In this document: positions 34,944-47,205 of the stretch, piece after piece
Position numbering within the stretch: the stretch's first letter is position 1
Layout of the letters: each line of letters begins with the position of its first letter
Notes under the pieces: generated by a model
Databases searched by the model: none
What the model was told of the DNA's origin: nothing
What the model saw: the letters and a program-made list of their open reading frames with translations, nothing else
Program-made: the position numbers and the translations under genes
Assembly: GCA_040437565.1 (NCBI GenBank)
Contig: JBDOQK010000054.1
Coordinates: 62,001 to 126,000, forward strand
Length of the DNA: 64,000 nucleotides
Direction: 5' to 3'
Origin: Albugo candida
Taxonomy: Eukaryota > Oomycota > Peronosporomycetes > Albuginales

Positions 34944-37365
34944 GGGCACCCTAAAGGCTCCATTTTTTGTTTTGTAGTTGTGCAATTGTGTAATTGAATG
35001 TCATTTCCGTCTTTTGGTTCTGAAGTTGTCTGGAGTATTAGGACTCGATGTAAAGCAGGTTATGTTTCATACAACGCTCATTGGCGTATCTAAGTAGTAG
35101 TGCACGAATGTCTAGTATTTGGTCAGAAGATCAACTACACATTACACTCATTACACAGTGATAATATAGTGAGCCAACCGCATTGACTGTATGCTAGAAA
35201 GAAAGCTTTCAAATGAACGCACGTAACTAATGACATTGTTTGACACGAAGTTGTCTCCAGTATGTAGTCTTAACTTGTATAGTACCACTAAAGTTGCTCA
35301 GGTTGTTGGTCCAATTCCTATAAGAAGTAGCTGTTGTACACAGGGATGGATCTGATTCTGCATGAGAAATCCACTGTTTTCTGGCTAGAACATGAGGCTT
35401 ATTCTATTTCATCCAAGCTTGGTCGTTAGTGAGATAAGATCCACTCAAGTATACACTCATGCATACACCCCAAGATATCAGAGGTACTTGCTCGGCCGAT
35501 GGATGCTTAATTCGACACCATCATCATTTGCATCAATCGAACGACAAATGGAATTTGGCACACGTCACACGCATCGTGTGACAGACGCGAGTCGATGAAT
35601 AAGTAACCCGTGGCTGAATCCTTCCTACTGTCGTTAGTCTCTCCTCTACCTGATTGAAATTCAGGTTCACGAGGACCGATGTCGCGAAAGGTGGCAAGGA
35701 TGTGTTTGCTCCTACTTTGAATGTATTTTCGAGTTGCAAAGTGTGCAGGATATAAATCAGCTCAAGAGAGAATATTTCGAGGAATTGCTAATATTATTCC
35801 GAAACATTACCGAGTCTATGACGAAGGAGTATGAATAAGGTTAGCAATGCATCTTACACCCTGCTCTGACTCATGTGATGCAAAGTAGGCCAAAGTTCCG
35901 AGATGTAAAATCAAGAAAGTCGTATTAAGCAAGGATTACAAGTGACCAGATCAAACTTGTTCAGAGCATGGTGCGTCTAATGACTGATGAAATCGTGCTT
36001 GTCTTCTTTCGCACACCGCAGTGAGAACACCAATGCCTTTCTTAAAGACAGCGGTCAACTCTCGCTTTCCTGAACTTCATTTAATACAGTAGCATGAGAA
36101 CGCAACGGTTGTGGAGCTTGCGCAGTCGTACTTTTGTCGATCGGAGATATTTGAGCATAGTACTAGGTCGTGCAATCAAGTATTTCAATGAGAGATCAAA
36201 AGCTGGATCGGAACTTCAAGGAAGTATATGACGATCCGTTCTCAATTCCCAAAGAACGTCGGCGGAGTAATTTGTTATTATGTACGCCATTTTACCAGTA
36301 TGATTGCGGCCATTTGGGTATGCTTGCTAGTTTGTTGCCATCGTATGCGTCTGCACCCTTCGTCAGAAACTCCTTGTAGTGGAATAACCGCCGCATCGAA
36401 CAATTTAGCACATATTTCGAATGTACTCGCGTTCATTCAAAGTGAAATTTTCTATCAAATTTCATTGCCGGGTTGAAGTTTGATACTTTAAGGAAACGAG
36501 AAAAACTGTCGAGTGTGCTGGTAATCATAGCCAGACATTCCAGCTACTCGGTCATCTAAATATCTTCCTCACGGGGCCGGTCAATTTAAGAATTTTGGCC
36601 CGTTGGCTTGATACTTATATGATACAGCTTTTTTAGCGCGTTTCGGTAGAATCGGAGATGTAATTTAATACAAACTGCCACTTGCAATGCTGAAAGTTAC
36701 CAATCAGCATATTCCTTCTCTTGTTCAGGTTTACAAATGCAGAATAAGCTATTTCCAGGATAATGAGCTTGCGCGATCAGTTCTTAGCTGAGTGCTAGGA
36801 CTATCTCAGGTTCTAACATCTCACAGAGCCTGTGGAAGTTCTATTAGTCGATGAATTATCTACAGCGAAGAGATGAGATAGGCAAAATCAGAATCTCACA
36901 CGGAAACGGCCTCGAGGTGACAAGGACTCATATGCAAAGGTGAAACCCGCTTATGTAAGAAGTAAATGCTCCGAACGAGTAAATTTCTGCAGAAAGAAGA
37001 CGAGTAATAGCTCATCTGTCTAAACGTGAGAAATCATTTAATTTGATCCTGGGGCCTCGCCATATGACAGAGTCCATTGAGCGGCAGAACAGAAACATGT
37101 TGGGTCTAGCGATATATTTACAGTCACAAAAGAGACGACGCAAACACAACAACGCTGGTGTCATCTACTGCGTGTGTCATTTGTATAGAAGGATATCAAT
37201 GCCTTCACGGCTCTTGTTCTACCGCCGTCGAAGCACTGCAAGTCACTATACGCAAAATAGATCAAGTTGATCGTCTCGCAATATTGCTATCGCCATCTTG
37301 GCTGCTGACTTTGCAATTGACTACAAGGGAGCACGCGTAGTAGGACATATGTTCGCTCAAGAAAC
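34944..37365. other. gene-poor stretch, no supportable gene
   Basis: Several 60-80-codon frames overlap one another (for example 36170-36476) without domain, signal peptide or splice structure. Composition is AT-rich. I see nothing I can name. Confidence 0.5.
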
Positions 37366-38015
37366 TTGTGTGCCAATGTGAAGCCGAGTATGAGCTCCAT
37401 AAATATCCTGCTGGTATCGTTCCGATTCTCGGTACAAAAGAACATGCAAGAAGTCGACGAGGCTAGGGAGGGATATCATGGTCCGCTTGAAGTTCTCAGT
37501 TTAGCGCGACAGTTGTTTCACGAACAAGTTCGTTCTAATAGATGGGAAGAACTGAGCACCGATGCGGATACCTTCACGATTGTGAAATTACATCAGGCGA
37601 TCTGCGTCCCAATTAAACGACACTACGAGTATACTGATGCATGACATAAGCAAGTGCCAGAGGTACAATTGTCGCCGAACGGACTCGGAACGGGTCAAGT
37701 CAGCTTGTTGGTGGAAGCACATTGAGTACAATCAATTTCGAACAAGAACATTTTAGCACATGGAATTGAGGCTGTCGCCAATCAATATGGTACCAACAAT
37801 CCGCGAGCGATAATCACGACTGACAGGTACTGGCATACAATTAGCATGTTGAGAGATTCTGTATACAGGATGAAGGGCAATAGTAGCAGCTGGCTATACT
37901 CAAACCATCCCATTCAATACGACATGGTAGAAGAAACATCCGACTTTGTTTCTAAACGTAAACGTAAATGGCGTAACCCTTTCGTAACGTCGAGGCGCCT
38001 ATTTTTTCACCTGTA
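37366..38015 (+). other. two coding-like open frames, unidentified
   Basis: A frame at 37366-37644 (92 codons) contains QEVDEAREGYHGPLEVLS and reads as protein. A second at about 37726-38015, without an ATG, contains NILAHGIEAVANQYG and a basic stretch FVSKRKRKWRN before its stop. They may be exons of one gene or remains of one. No family is recognised and no convincing splice pair joins them. Confidence 0.3.
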
Positions 38016-38566
38016 ATGGTTCAAGTGCATCAGGTATCGTCTATTGCTCAGCAATGTAGAGATCACAAGATGGGTTCGTTTCCGCATCTCATTTGATGAC
38101 GTCAATACAACTCATTCCTTGAATTGTCCCAAAATTTATACATGGGCTTACCCGAGTCTTCGCTATTAGCGGGATCAAGTCACTCAAGCTTTATAAACCA
38201 TTTTAAGCGCATGTGATTCGTTTCAAGCCGGCTGGCTTGGATATGTTCCATGCATCAGTTATCTTATGAGCAAATAGTCGCAGTAGGAGATTCTATAATG
38301 CACGTCATTGCTCCAAAACATCAAAGAAACCAATGCTTTGCTATGAGGCGATATGATGATGTGTATCATTTCCAAAAGACTATACCATGGTGCGATTGAA
38401 GATCGAGGCAGCCACCCATATATACCGACATGTTATAAAAGCGCTTTCTGAGGTGTTCGAACGTGCGGTAGATAAGAATTAAAATGCTGACCAATGCAGT
38501 TGCTGATGAAACGTAGAGATCGCGCCTGAGAATACTTAAGGTTGATGGATCATACGCTTCATCTTA
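38016..38566. other. intergenic stretch downstream of SDHB copy 1
   Basis: No open frame of note. The similarity between the two SDHB copies stops immediately after the stop codon, so this stretch is not part of the duplicated segment. Confidence 0.5.
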
Positions 38567-39440
38567 TCAAGATTTCGCAAGCCGTTTCTTTATTTGTGCT
38601 ATCGCTTTGGCTGGATTCAGCCCTTTTGGACAGGTTCTCGTGCAATTCATAATAGTATGACATTTGTATAGCTTGAATGAGTCGTTCAGATACTCCAATC
38701 GTTCCTGTGTTTTCGTGTCACGCGAATCCTCAATCCATCGAAAAGCTTGCAGTAATACCGCGGGACCCAGGTATTTCTCTGGATTCCACCAGTAACTTGG
38801 ACAAGATGTACTGCAACATGCGCATAAAATACACTCATACATTCCATCCAGTTTCTTTCGATCTTCTTTGGACTGCAAGTGTTCCACTTTTGAGGATTTA
38901 TTCGAGTCTGATTGGAGCCAGGGCTTTATCGACCGATACTGGTCGTAAAAGTTGTTCATGTCAGGAACTAAGTCGCGCATTACAAACATATGCGGAAGCG
39001 GATAGATCTTGATGACATCGCCTTTATTCTTTCGTAAAGGACTAAGACATGCCAAAGTATTCCCTCCATCGATATTCATTGCACAAGAGCCACAAATTCC
39101 TTCGCGACAAGACCTGAATCCGATTCAATTAGCTGGCGATATAACGTGTTTTAGTACAAACCTCCGGAATGTCAATGTTGGGTCCTGTTCATACTTTATC
39201 TTAAATAAAGCATCGAGCACCATAGGACCACACCTGTCGCGAAATAAGAGTGAGAATGCAAAGGCACACTATTCCGATCGACCTACTCATTGATATTGAC
39301 CGGATATGTGCTGATATATGGCTTTGATTTACTTTCGGGATCCCAGCGATATACTTTGAGATATTTGATATCCTACCGATATGGTTTGAGTACAGAGAAA
39401 ATGTTAAGAGGAAAACGTGCTTTTGGCCGAGACACGTTGC
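38567..39440 (-). CDS. SDHB: succinate dehydrogenase iron-sulfur subunit, copy 1 (no presequence seen)
   Basis: SDHB of mitochondrial complex II carries electrons from the flavoprotein to ubiquinone. Exon joints are clear: [14 protein letters not shown] up to 39287, [18 protein letters not shown] from 39233 to 39162, then 39113 to the stop. All three clusters are intact: [13 protein letters not shown] plus a later Cys for [2Fe-2S], [16 protein letters not shown] for [4Fe-4S], and [14 protein letters not shown]. Homology to copy 2 on the other strand (52467-53165) begins abruptly at about 39440. Upstream of that point there is no ATG in the right frame and no mitochondrial presequence, so this copy may be 5'-truncated or may use an unseen exon. 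It lies just downstream of secreted paralogue C on the same strand. Confidence 0.85.
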
Positions 39441-39702
39441 ATCTTCGAGGTAATGATCAAATCGAGTAATGAAACGCAGGAGTGACAACTTTCAACTTTC
39501 AATAAAATTCATTGAGGTTTGTACCAGTAAACGGGAACTTCCATGATATCTGTAATTGGAAGAGAAGGACTCGGTCTAAAGTACAATTACAAGAAGAAAA
39601 TGGTTCTCAACAGTGAATAAACACCTTTGTTTACCACGAAAAGACAACACTCAAAAACATACGCGTTAAAAACCTTATTTTTTTCGCTAGTACGTGTCTT
39701 GT

Positions 39703-40293
39703 TCAGTGTTTGGGCTTGAGGGAGGTGGATTCGTGTATTTGGGTCCCTACCCAATTTCCGTAGGTGAGTTTTCCTAATGATCGATTACTCGAATATAGTG
39801 CTGAAGGCACAATGGGTATTTTCACAATTCCACAGCTTCGTATTCCCGTCGGTCCCGTCAGACATGCTACATTATCTTCAAGAAAACAAGTCTCATTTGT
39901 TTGTTCACATATTCCCAGGGCCTGGGGCTGAGGGCATTTCCCCTCACGATTTCCGGCACATATTTCATTTGCATCTACGTAAGCAACAAATGTACCCACA
40001 CCTACAACGCTAACTGGTATGCATTCCCGGTGCGATTCGCACAAGGTTAGAGCCAAAGTTTTTGCATCGGGTCGAGCAGGAGCTGGAGTTGCACCTCCTG
40101 AATTACCTCTGGAATCACCTCTGAAACCACCTCCAATACCTCCTCTACCTCCATTATCTCGAGAACCACCCCCATAATCACCTTGACTACCACGATGAGA
40201 AGACACAGGAGTTTCAGTGTTGCTGTAGACGTCCACATACTCATTGCGCGCAACAGCAACAGCGGCTATACAAATAATCAACTGAATTCGCAT
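39703..40293 (-). CDS. secreted Gly-rich protein with conserved cysteine domain, paralogue C
   Basis: 196 residues from the ATG at 40293. A signal peptide MRIQLIICIAAVAVARNEYV, close to those of paralogues A and B, is followed by a short Gly/Arg/Asp-rich linker. The cysteine domain follows: CIPVSVVGVGTF, ICAGNREGKCPQPQALG, then two more cysteine pairs. After that comes an extra C-terminal tail of about 35 residues absent from the others. An upstream in-frame extension to 40491 exists but has no better start; the conserved promoter block falls inside it. The gene is transcribed toward SDHB copy 1, about 260 bases away. Likely secreted; function unknown. Confidence 0.75.
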   Translation of the reverse strand: MRIQLIICIAAVAVARNEYVDVYSNTETPVSSHRGSQGDYGGGSRDNGGRGGIGGGFRGDSRGNSGGATPAPARPDAKTLALTLCESHRECIPVSVVGVGTFVAYVDANEICAGNREGKCPQPQALGICEQTNETCFLEDNVACLTGPTGIRSCGIVKIPIVPSALYSSNRSLGKLTYGNWVGTQIHESTSLKPKH

Positions 40294-40400
40294 GATAGTC
40301 AGTCGCACCCTTGACTGTTGATGATGAAGCTTCCTTGTTTGGTTTGTTGCAAATGAGTTAAGTTTCAGCTGATTAGAAATGGTAATGCCGCTCTTACTAT

Positions 40401-40442
40401 TTGAAAAAAGTTGATCTGCATAGAGAGCGAGAAAAAACACGA
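40401..40442 (-). promoter_or_regulatory. conserved upstream block, copy C
   Basis: On the minus strand the block reads GTGTTTTTTCTCGCTCTCTA, then TGCAGATCAACTTTTTTCAA. It starts 147 bases before the ATG of paralogue C and matches the block of paralogue B at all but about six positions. Confidence 0.6.
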
Positions 40443-42925
40443 CTGAAAAAGCCAAAATTTTACTATTCAACCATTTTACTTCTATACGCATGCTTTTCCT
40501 CAGAAATGCTACATTATCATGTACACACCGCTCCTACACAATTTACGGCGCTGTGCAATGGAATGTGCGAATACAATGATAATGAAAACATGCGTTCGAC
40601 GTACCATGATAAATGCGGCAGGTTTATTTGCACAGCCATACCATCCGTTCCTAGAATTTAGTAAAGGAACCGCTTATATCGCAGTGTACTTTACTTCAGG
40701 GCACAGCCTTTCTGAAGTTGTAATTTACCAGGTCTCCATTCGAAACGATCTGGGTTACATACATTGTCGCAAGTAATAAGTTTAGTAAACATTGCAGGAA
40801 AAAGAACATGATCTCATTGCTCATGTTTTTGAGCTGCAGTGACCAACTCTTAGAGTCGATATGAGTGAAAAGTAGTTTTGGCTATCGTTGATAGGGAAGG
40901 TATTACAGTCAATGCACACAGAAACCGTCTTGAATTCAGATACTTGCTGCGCGGATTTGCTTCCACCGAAGTTCTAGAGCTGAACATCGGCTCTAGGCGC
41001 ACTTTGAGACCTTCGCCGATGCATTTGGGGCCTAAAACAGGAGCATAATAAAGAGGGTAAATCTCCAGCAGAATGCCACATAATTCTCATCATCGCTCAC
41101 TTCGACCAATATATTCATGTGTTCTTCAAACAACCACTATTATCGTATTCCTCTATTTTAGGAAGGTAGTGTCGACAGTTGTAGCTCGAGCGGAATGAAC
41201 TGACCAAGAACCACGCATACTCCGCTCAGTCGGAACAGGGTGAATTCCTGAGGGTCCTCGCACAATACGGTTCACTTGACGCCAGCATTTGACTTCTGCT
41301 ATGTGAGCTTCATGCTGGAGGACATGCCGTGGCCAATAATCCAACCGTGCACTAGTGTGCATCCATGTGTGTCGCATTCTTACTCAGTAAGAGTCACACC
41401 ATCCCACTACAACATCAACTTGAGCATCCCTCGTAGCCTCAAGTTGCTAATCATCGCAATCTTAGAGCCAGATGCTCGACATAATCGATCTATGCTCTTT
41501 TTGCATTCTTTTGAGCATTCAAGTCGCCTCCCCCCGATGCTGTCCTTGAGTAGCAGTACGTGGTCATACGAGCAGCACGACCTTTTCTTTTTGTCATTGT
41601 TTCCTGCACGAACTCGCAACGTCTTGCATGGGCACAACAATATGCACTCAGGACGTGAAGTCGATATAATTGTCTTTACTTCATTGACCGCTGTCAGCTG
41701 TTCTTTTGACTACCGATTTTTCACAGTTAAGTCAACATCTGATCGGTGAATGGGTAGAATGCTCATCTACCAGCTATGATGTTGTAATCGAATTATAATA
41801 AGTATTACAGTCTGCTCGTATTGAATTGTACGACAAAATGGGATGATATAAACGGCGAGTTATTGCTATGTCACGCTCGTGTAGTAGTAGCAAAGGCAGC
41901 ACCGAAAACGATCCATTAGCTTTCTCAGCATAGTATTTTGCATAACGGGTATTTCGTCGAAGTGAAGGAAGAAAACATACAAAAAAAATGCTGTAATTTG
42001 AAAACTGATAATTCGATCATTTCTTAATGGTTGTGCGCTTACTTGCGGACTACTTTGACTTTGGAAGCTCTTGTTCTCTATAGAAGCAAGCATCACACGC
42101 ATTATAATCGCTATTTGCTGGATCTTGAATAATCAAGATGAATGACTCGCTCATTATGCACTTGTCACTTTTATTCCTATAAAGATACGTATGCTGCTTC
42201 TCCGCCATCAGTACCAAATCTTGTATGTCGACGAGATGTGGGATTACGATGCGGTGGAGAGCGAAATCTAAATCCCCAAAGTAGTCAACTGCTTCAGCTC
42301 ATAAATGTGATGATGCCTCCACCGTCTTCGCACAAGTAACTTTTCGTCTTTATGGACCAATTTTAGTAATATGGCTGGAATTATTGCGTTCACACACCAA
42401 TATGAATACACGAAACAACAATTTTGGCTCGTAGTTGCTTTGATTAGATCATGGTTCAATTTTCTATAGCAAGATGAAGGCTATGTCAAGTTGTGATCGA
42501 AGTAAGATACCTATATCGAGCTAGAATTCGAAACGAACCTCAGGCAGTCGTCAAATGTCTGGAGAACAACAGATTGCTGCTAGTGCCCACCCATACATGT
42601 GGATGAACGACTCCGCATGGGCTTAATACGTCCCACCATTTCGGTCGTACTTCACTCACTGAGACGCGCTCCTGCACTCTTTAAATTAGTGAATTAGAAG
42701 ATCTTGACCATTACGCTCCATGGTCGAAATTGCTCCATAAGAGGCACCGGATACAACTTAAAAGATTTGGCTTTATGAGAATCGTTCTCTTGAAAGCTTG
42801 GCCCCGAGGATGGCCACCGGAAGGCTATCCATCATCCTGAAATGATCATCAAGAGCTTCGACTCCTGGTGATCGAACAACTATTCATTTAGGCTTTAGAA
42901 TTCTAGATTGCCGTGATTTTTCACA
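40443..42925. other. gene-poor stretch, no supportable gene
   Basis: The longest frame (41276-41749, plus, 157 codons) has no recognisable domain and is rich in Ser and His. It overlaps a 77-codon minus frame of similar quality. I cannot support either as a gene. Confidence 0.45.
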
Positions 42926-43354
42926 ATGATAGTAAATATTCTCTCTTTATATTTGCGGGTTAATGTCTCTAAAGTAATCCGAAATGCGACTTCAGAATTT
43001 GGCAATGGCGCTGCTGGCACCAATTTAGCGATTAGGAATGCACAGGCTGGATTTTCTCGTCGCTATAAAGTTGTATTAGCATTCATATCAGAGGCTACAC
43101 GTTTCGCGATCTTCACGCAAAATTTATCTCTCGCCCGAGCATATCTCTTGCGCAGAGACTCTTGTGGTTTGATTAGTTCGATCAAAGTCGAATTGTTTCC
43201 CGCTTCGATCGTTGCACTGCCCTTCCCACTTGCTGTGACGAGTAGTGGTACGATTGCCGTCACTAATGCGCACAATCTTAAACCGCCTAACAAGGAATAC
43301 TGTCGACGTCGTCACACAGAGGTGCTGATGAATCACTCGAATCATGTTACTTAA
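42926..43354 (+). CDS. hypothetical protein, 142 residues
   Basis: ATG-initiated frame of 142 codons, mixed composition, with no recognised domain. Its stop overlaps the start of the next frame as TAATG. The opposite strand also has a long frame here with a hydrophobic, signal-like stretch but no ATG, so the coding strand is uncertain. Confidence 0.25.
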   Translation: MIVNILSLYLRVNVSKVIRNATSEFGNGAAGTNLAIRNAQAGFSRRYKVVLAFISEATRFAIFTQNLSLARAYLLRRDSCGLISSIKVELFPASIVALPFPLAVTSSGTIAVTNAHNLKPPNKEYCRRRHTEVLMNHSNHVT

Positions 43355-43584
43355 TGTCTAGTAAAGCATGGGAGTTGTCGCATCAGAGCCTGCTCAGAAA
43401 TGTCGTCGACCTGGCCACTCCTTTGACAAGGAAAAGATTCGGGTACGTAGCGGGCAAATTGAAAAATTGTCACATTGACCAACTGGTAGAAGGCTTAGTG
43501 CGAGCTATGCATAACCATCGATCAATAAAAGCAACTATGCGGGACATAACTTGTAATTGCGCTTTCGAATTTACAAACGCATGA
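43354..43584 (+). CDS. hypothetical protein, 76 residues
   Basis: ATG-initiated frame of 76 codons reading as protein (ATPLTRKRFGYVAGKLKN), overlapping the end of the preceding frame by one base. No family is recognised, and it may be a gene fragment. Confidence 0.25.
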   Translation: MSSKAWELSHQSLLRNVVDLATPLTRKRFGYVAGKLKNCHIDQLVEGLVRAMHNHRSIKATMRDITCNCAFEFTNA

Positions 43585-43886
43585 CTCAGATTGAATGAGC
43601 TATGGCGAGTGATCATAATGTTGTCCATGAGCTTCATCAGGATGTGCTTTTGTAGCGAGAAAAGGAAACTTGGATTCAATTGCTTTTGTCCAAGCTTGAT
43701 AAATTGAATATTTACATACGCTTTCTGTACTTAGTGGAGGCCTTACCATCTTTCAAGCCACCTCTTTCGGCACAGAGCTACACGAGCTGCACAGCTATTT
43801 CAACACTTGCAGCTCTACAACAGCGACGTAATTCTTATGACTGATCGCTCATAGACATTTTTCTCTCACCTTCTGAATAGTAATTG

Positions 43887-44855
43887 TGGGAGTATCGCCG
43901 CACCGCGGTACCTCCCAAAGGACGAGACCAAGTTATCATCACGGGTGATGGACAGATAGTTTACATGGCATCTACTCAGATTGAGCCTCTAATTGTGGAA
44001 GGCGGTCATCTCTAAGTTAATCTCGAATTATATAGACATAGGTATATACATCCTTTATAACGGCGAAACTTTCGTCGTCTTCTGATCTAATATCCCGCGG
44101 GATGCCATACTGATAGCTGATTATGAATATCAGCAGACTGCTGCAAGGATGTTGCGCTACCGCTGAGGATTTAGAACGCATTGCTGCAAGATTGCAGTTT
44201 GCCTTGAATTTGGCCAAAATGGTCGGGATTTCTTAGATGTTGCTCGANNNNNNNNNNNNNNNNNNNNNNNNNNNNNNNNNNNNNNNNNNNNNNNNNNNNN
44301 NNNNNNNNNNNNNNNNNNNNNNNNNNNNNNNNNNNNNNNNNNNNNNNATCCCGCAGGATGCCATACTGATAGCTAATTATGAATATCAGCAGACTGCTGC
44401 AAGGATGTTGCGCTACCGCTGAGGATTTAGAACGCAGTGCTGCAAGATTGCAGTTTGCCTTGAATTTGGCCAAAATGGTCGGGATTTCTTAGATGTTGCT
44501 CGATACTGACACTGGACGAGTCACAATCGAATGAAGACAGTAACATTAGAGATGCTGCAAATTGTCTGATACTCCCGGCAAGAAAATTCATCAACGCAGA
44601 TATCGAACTCACGTCTGCTTATGCCGGTTAGGTTAGCGCTACTGAATCATCGAATTATAAGCTACAAAAGTATATTTTCTGTACTATCAGCGCCAGGAGG
44701 CAAATCAGTGATATTACCGAGAATACAATGCATAAAAGCACCAAACGGGTAGGTCACTCGATCTTAGTAGTAGACGATTCACTGGATTATTTGACACATA
44801 AGCCTGTGAACAGCACGCCGTACATTACAAAGATTTTGAAAGAGGCGTTTTGACC
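43887..44855 (+). pseudogene. decayed coding sequence, unidentified
   Basis: Three forward segments read clearly as protein: about 43887-44007 (GRDQVIITGDGQIVYMAS), about 44119-44210 (ATAEDLERIAARLQFALNL) and about 44540-44850 (VGHSILVVDDSLDYLTHK). They are interrupted and do not form one gene. A gap with duplicated flanks lies within. No family is recognised. Confidence 0.35.
44092..44503. repeat. assembly gap with duplicated, slightly diverged flanks (156 bases)
   Basis: Bases 44092-44247 recur as 44348-44503 around 100 N with three single-base differences, as expected if the two contig ends come from different haplotypes. Confidence 0.85.
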
Positions 44856-46185
44856 TACTTCAGAGTCCAATTCCGGTTCGGTAGATCTTCGTTTGAGCCG
44901 CAAGGATTAAGTATGATAATCTATTGCACGTCCTAGCTCGTTTGTTGTTTTCATTATCCAGATAGTACGCATATAAAATGAAAAAGTAGACATTTACTGA
45001 CCAAGAAGCAATATCGTTCCGATCAAATGAATATTTTGTGTGATCCAAGCAGCTATATCCAAATCGAATGCGACTACTCTCGATATTCTCAATGAGGAGT
45101 GGCTGCGTCAAATGAACTCCATAGTGCGGATTAAATGTACAAGGTGACAGGAGAAGACGAAGATCAAACATGTGAAGCTTTATAATTAAGTTGGGACACG
45201 ATGCATGATGAATTTAGTCAGAAAAATGGTTCTTAGAAAACTTGACTCGATCACAGTATTTGCGTAATATAACGTGATTTCATTGAGACGGGATTTTCAA
45301 GCGCAACACTTCACATGGTGATGGCAACCTCGAACTATTTTGTTTTCTACAGCCCCTGCTCAGAGCTCGGGTTCATGTTCTGCTGAATTTGTCAACCATC
45401 TGATCGATTCTCGATGATTATAACCACATTGCAATACCTCGCCTTCAGATGTGTCAACTTACTTAATTCCATTTTTGGTATAAAGCTGAGGCTTATCTAT
45501 AGGATACTTTGGGAAGCACAAACTTTAGTATATGTGGGAGAAGGTTTGACCATCGCGGAACCATATTGCAAGCGGAAGTTTCGCTCATAGAACACAGTCA
45601 GCTGATTTTGATGCACAAAGCCATGATGACAAATAAAATCTGCATGCGCGTACGACATTTCTAGTTCGCACCTACTCTATGTGAACCAGTTCATGATTGG
45701 AACAGTTTGACGAACAGGCAGGACTGACTGCGGCCGAGTCTTTCAAGTGATTATAGAAGCACATACATTGGCAGTGAGCCTAGTATCAGCTTGTATATTC
45801 CCTACCAAACGTAATTATGTTCACAGCACCGAGAAGAATAAATTATACGCCAGTCGAGAAATTGAAGGAATGGACAAAGTACTCACCGACAACCCGAAAC
45901 AAAATTCAGGGTCATACATGCTTCATGACTTGTAAGTAGGACTGTGTACCTCACAGCTGATTTGGGCAATTTCTCCGCGTCAATTCCATGTGAACACCCT
46001 ATTATGGTTTATAAGGAACCCATGCTGCTGCTTCTGTATGCTTGATAAAACTGATAGGATCGATGCCATCATACTTGCCCATGTTTCGACGCTACAAACT
46101 TGGAGATGAGATATTTTAGAGAGAGGTGAAACTGATCATCAAAGAGACGTAAGAAATGAGGTCAGGCTTCTAATCAATTCGATTG
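44856..46185. other. gene-poor stretch, no supportable gene
   Basis: A 103-codon minus frame at 44860-45171 and a 62-codon plus frame at 45747-45935 are the longest; neither has recognisable content. Confidence 0.45.
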
Positions 46186-47205
46186 TTTAGGGCCTCATCT
46201 CAATCAAATCATGTTGGAAATTACGCCATATTGATGAGCTGATTAATGTATTGGATTCGCCTCATGTATACCGACACAAAGGCGCTGTTGATGAGCAATG
46301 GAAATCTTTCACCATCTGTTACACCACACATTTTGGTGAGCTAAGGCCATTCTCTTTCAGCAAGGAAGAGCGAGCGTATTGCTTATAAATATCGAAAAGA
46401 GTTCCGACAACTCATCTAACTTCAGTGCGGCGAATCTGGTGTCACACTCTCGTTGTATCCAACCATGCCACGTACTCTAACACAATTGGGCTGAAAACAA
46501 TGGGTCAAGTATTTGAGAAATTTGTTCAGCCAGACGAAATTTTACTCGATGGTATTCTCAGTATGCACTGCTCCTGGCTGACTACTGGTTGCGTAGACGA
46601 TGATTATATCACGTCTGGGGCACTACATTTTGCATGTGAATATAGTAGTATTATGAATACTCGACCTCGGCAATTGATCATGGATCCTTTTCTGCTTCGT
46701 CGGGAACATACATTTTTCTTTAGAAGCTTCCACCTGGTCAGCCAAAAGTAGCTCCTCTGGCAGGACAGTGAAGTACGACTTACTATTCGGTGGCACGACT
46801 GAAGCTTCAAAGAAATCAGTTCCTTCAACAGCTCTCATCTTATGCTCCGGCACTTGTTCTCGCACGCATGCACGACTACTCTAAGCTTGTTATCACAGCT
46901 CATCTTCCTCCGCTTGGACAATACGAGTGAATGGTCTTTTTTCTCTTTGGTCGTATCGGCATGGAAAACAGATAAATTGGAAAGCAGGGTTATTTGGTGA
47001 AATTTGTCCTCTCTCTGGAGCATGGTGCTCTGTGACGTGTGTACACATGCAGCAAACAGGGTGTTACGATCACGTACTGCATTGTGAAGCTTTTGCTTGC
47101 ATATCCGAGTATGGGAGTGTTGGAAATTAAGCGAATCACTCCGCATATTCGGAACTGGTCGCTAAAGCGTTTAAGAACCGAATCAAACTCCAAGGTTCCT
47201 TCCAA
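46186..47205 (+). pseudogene. decayed coding sequence, unidentified
   Basis: Consecutive forward segments read as protein: about 46190-46386 (LRHIDELINVLDSPHVYR), 46425-46751 (TMGQVFEKFVQPDEILLDG), about 46800-46930 (ALVLARMHDYSKLVITAHL) and about 47085-47205 (ITPHIRNWSLKRLRTESNS). They change frame and are interrupted. This looks like a decayed gene of at least 300 codons. No family is recognised. Confidence 0.35.

Noticed and set aside
39437-39488. SDHB copy 1 N terminus reading MSLLRFITRF
   Set aside because: The first codon is TTG, not ATG, and the sequence is unrelated to the presequence of copy 2.
40294-40491. N-terminal extension of paralogue C to an upstream start
   Set aside because: It would bury the signal peptide inside the protein and include the conserved promoter block; the ATG at 40293 matches the start of the other two paralogues.
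41276-41749. 157-codon plus-strand frame
   Set aside because: No domain, no signal peptide, Ser/His-rich, and an equally open frame on the other strand; long frames of this size occur by chance here.
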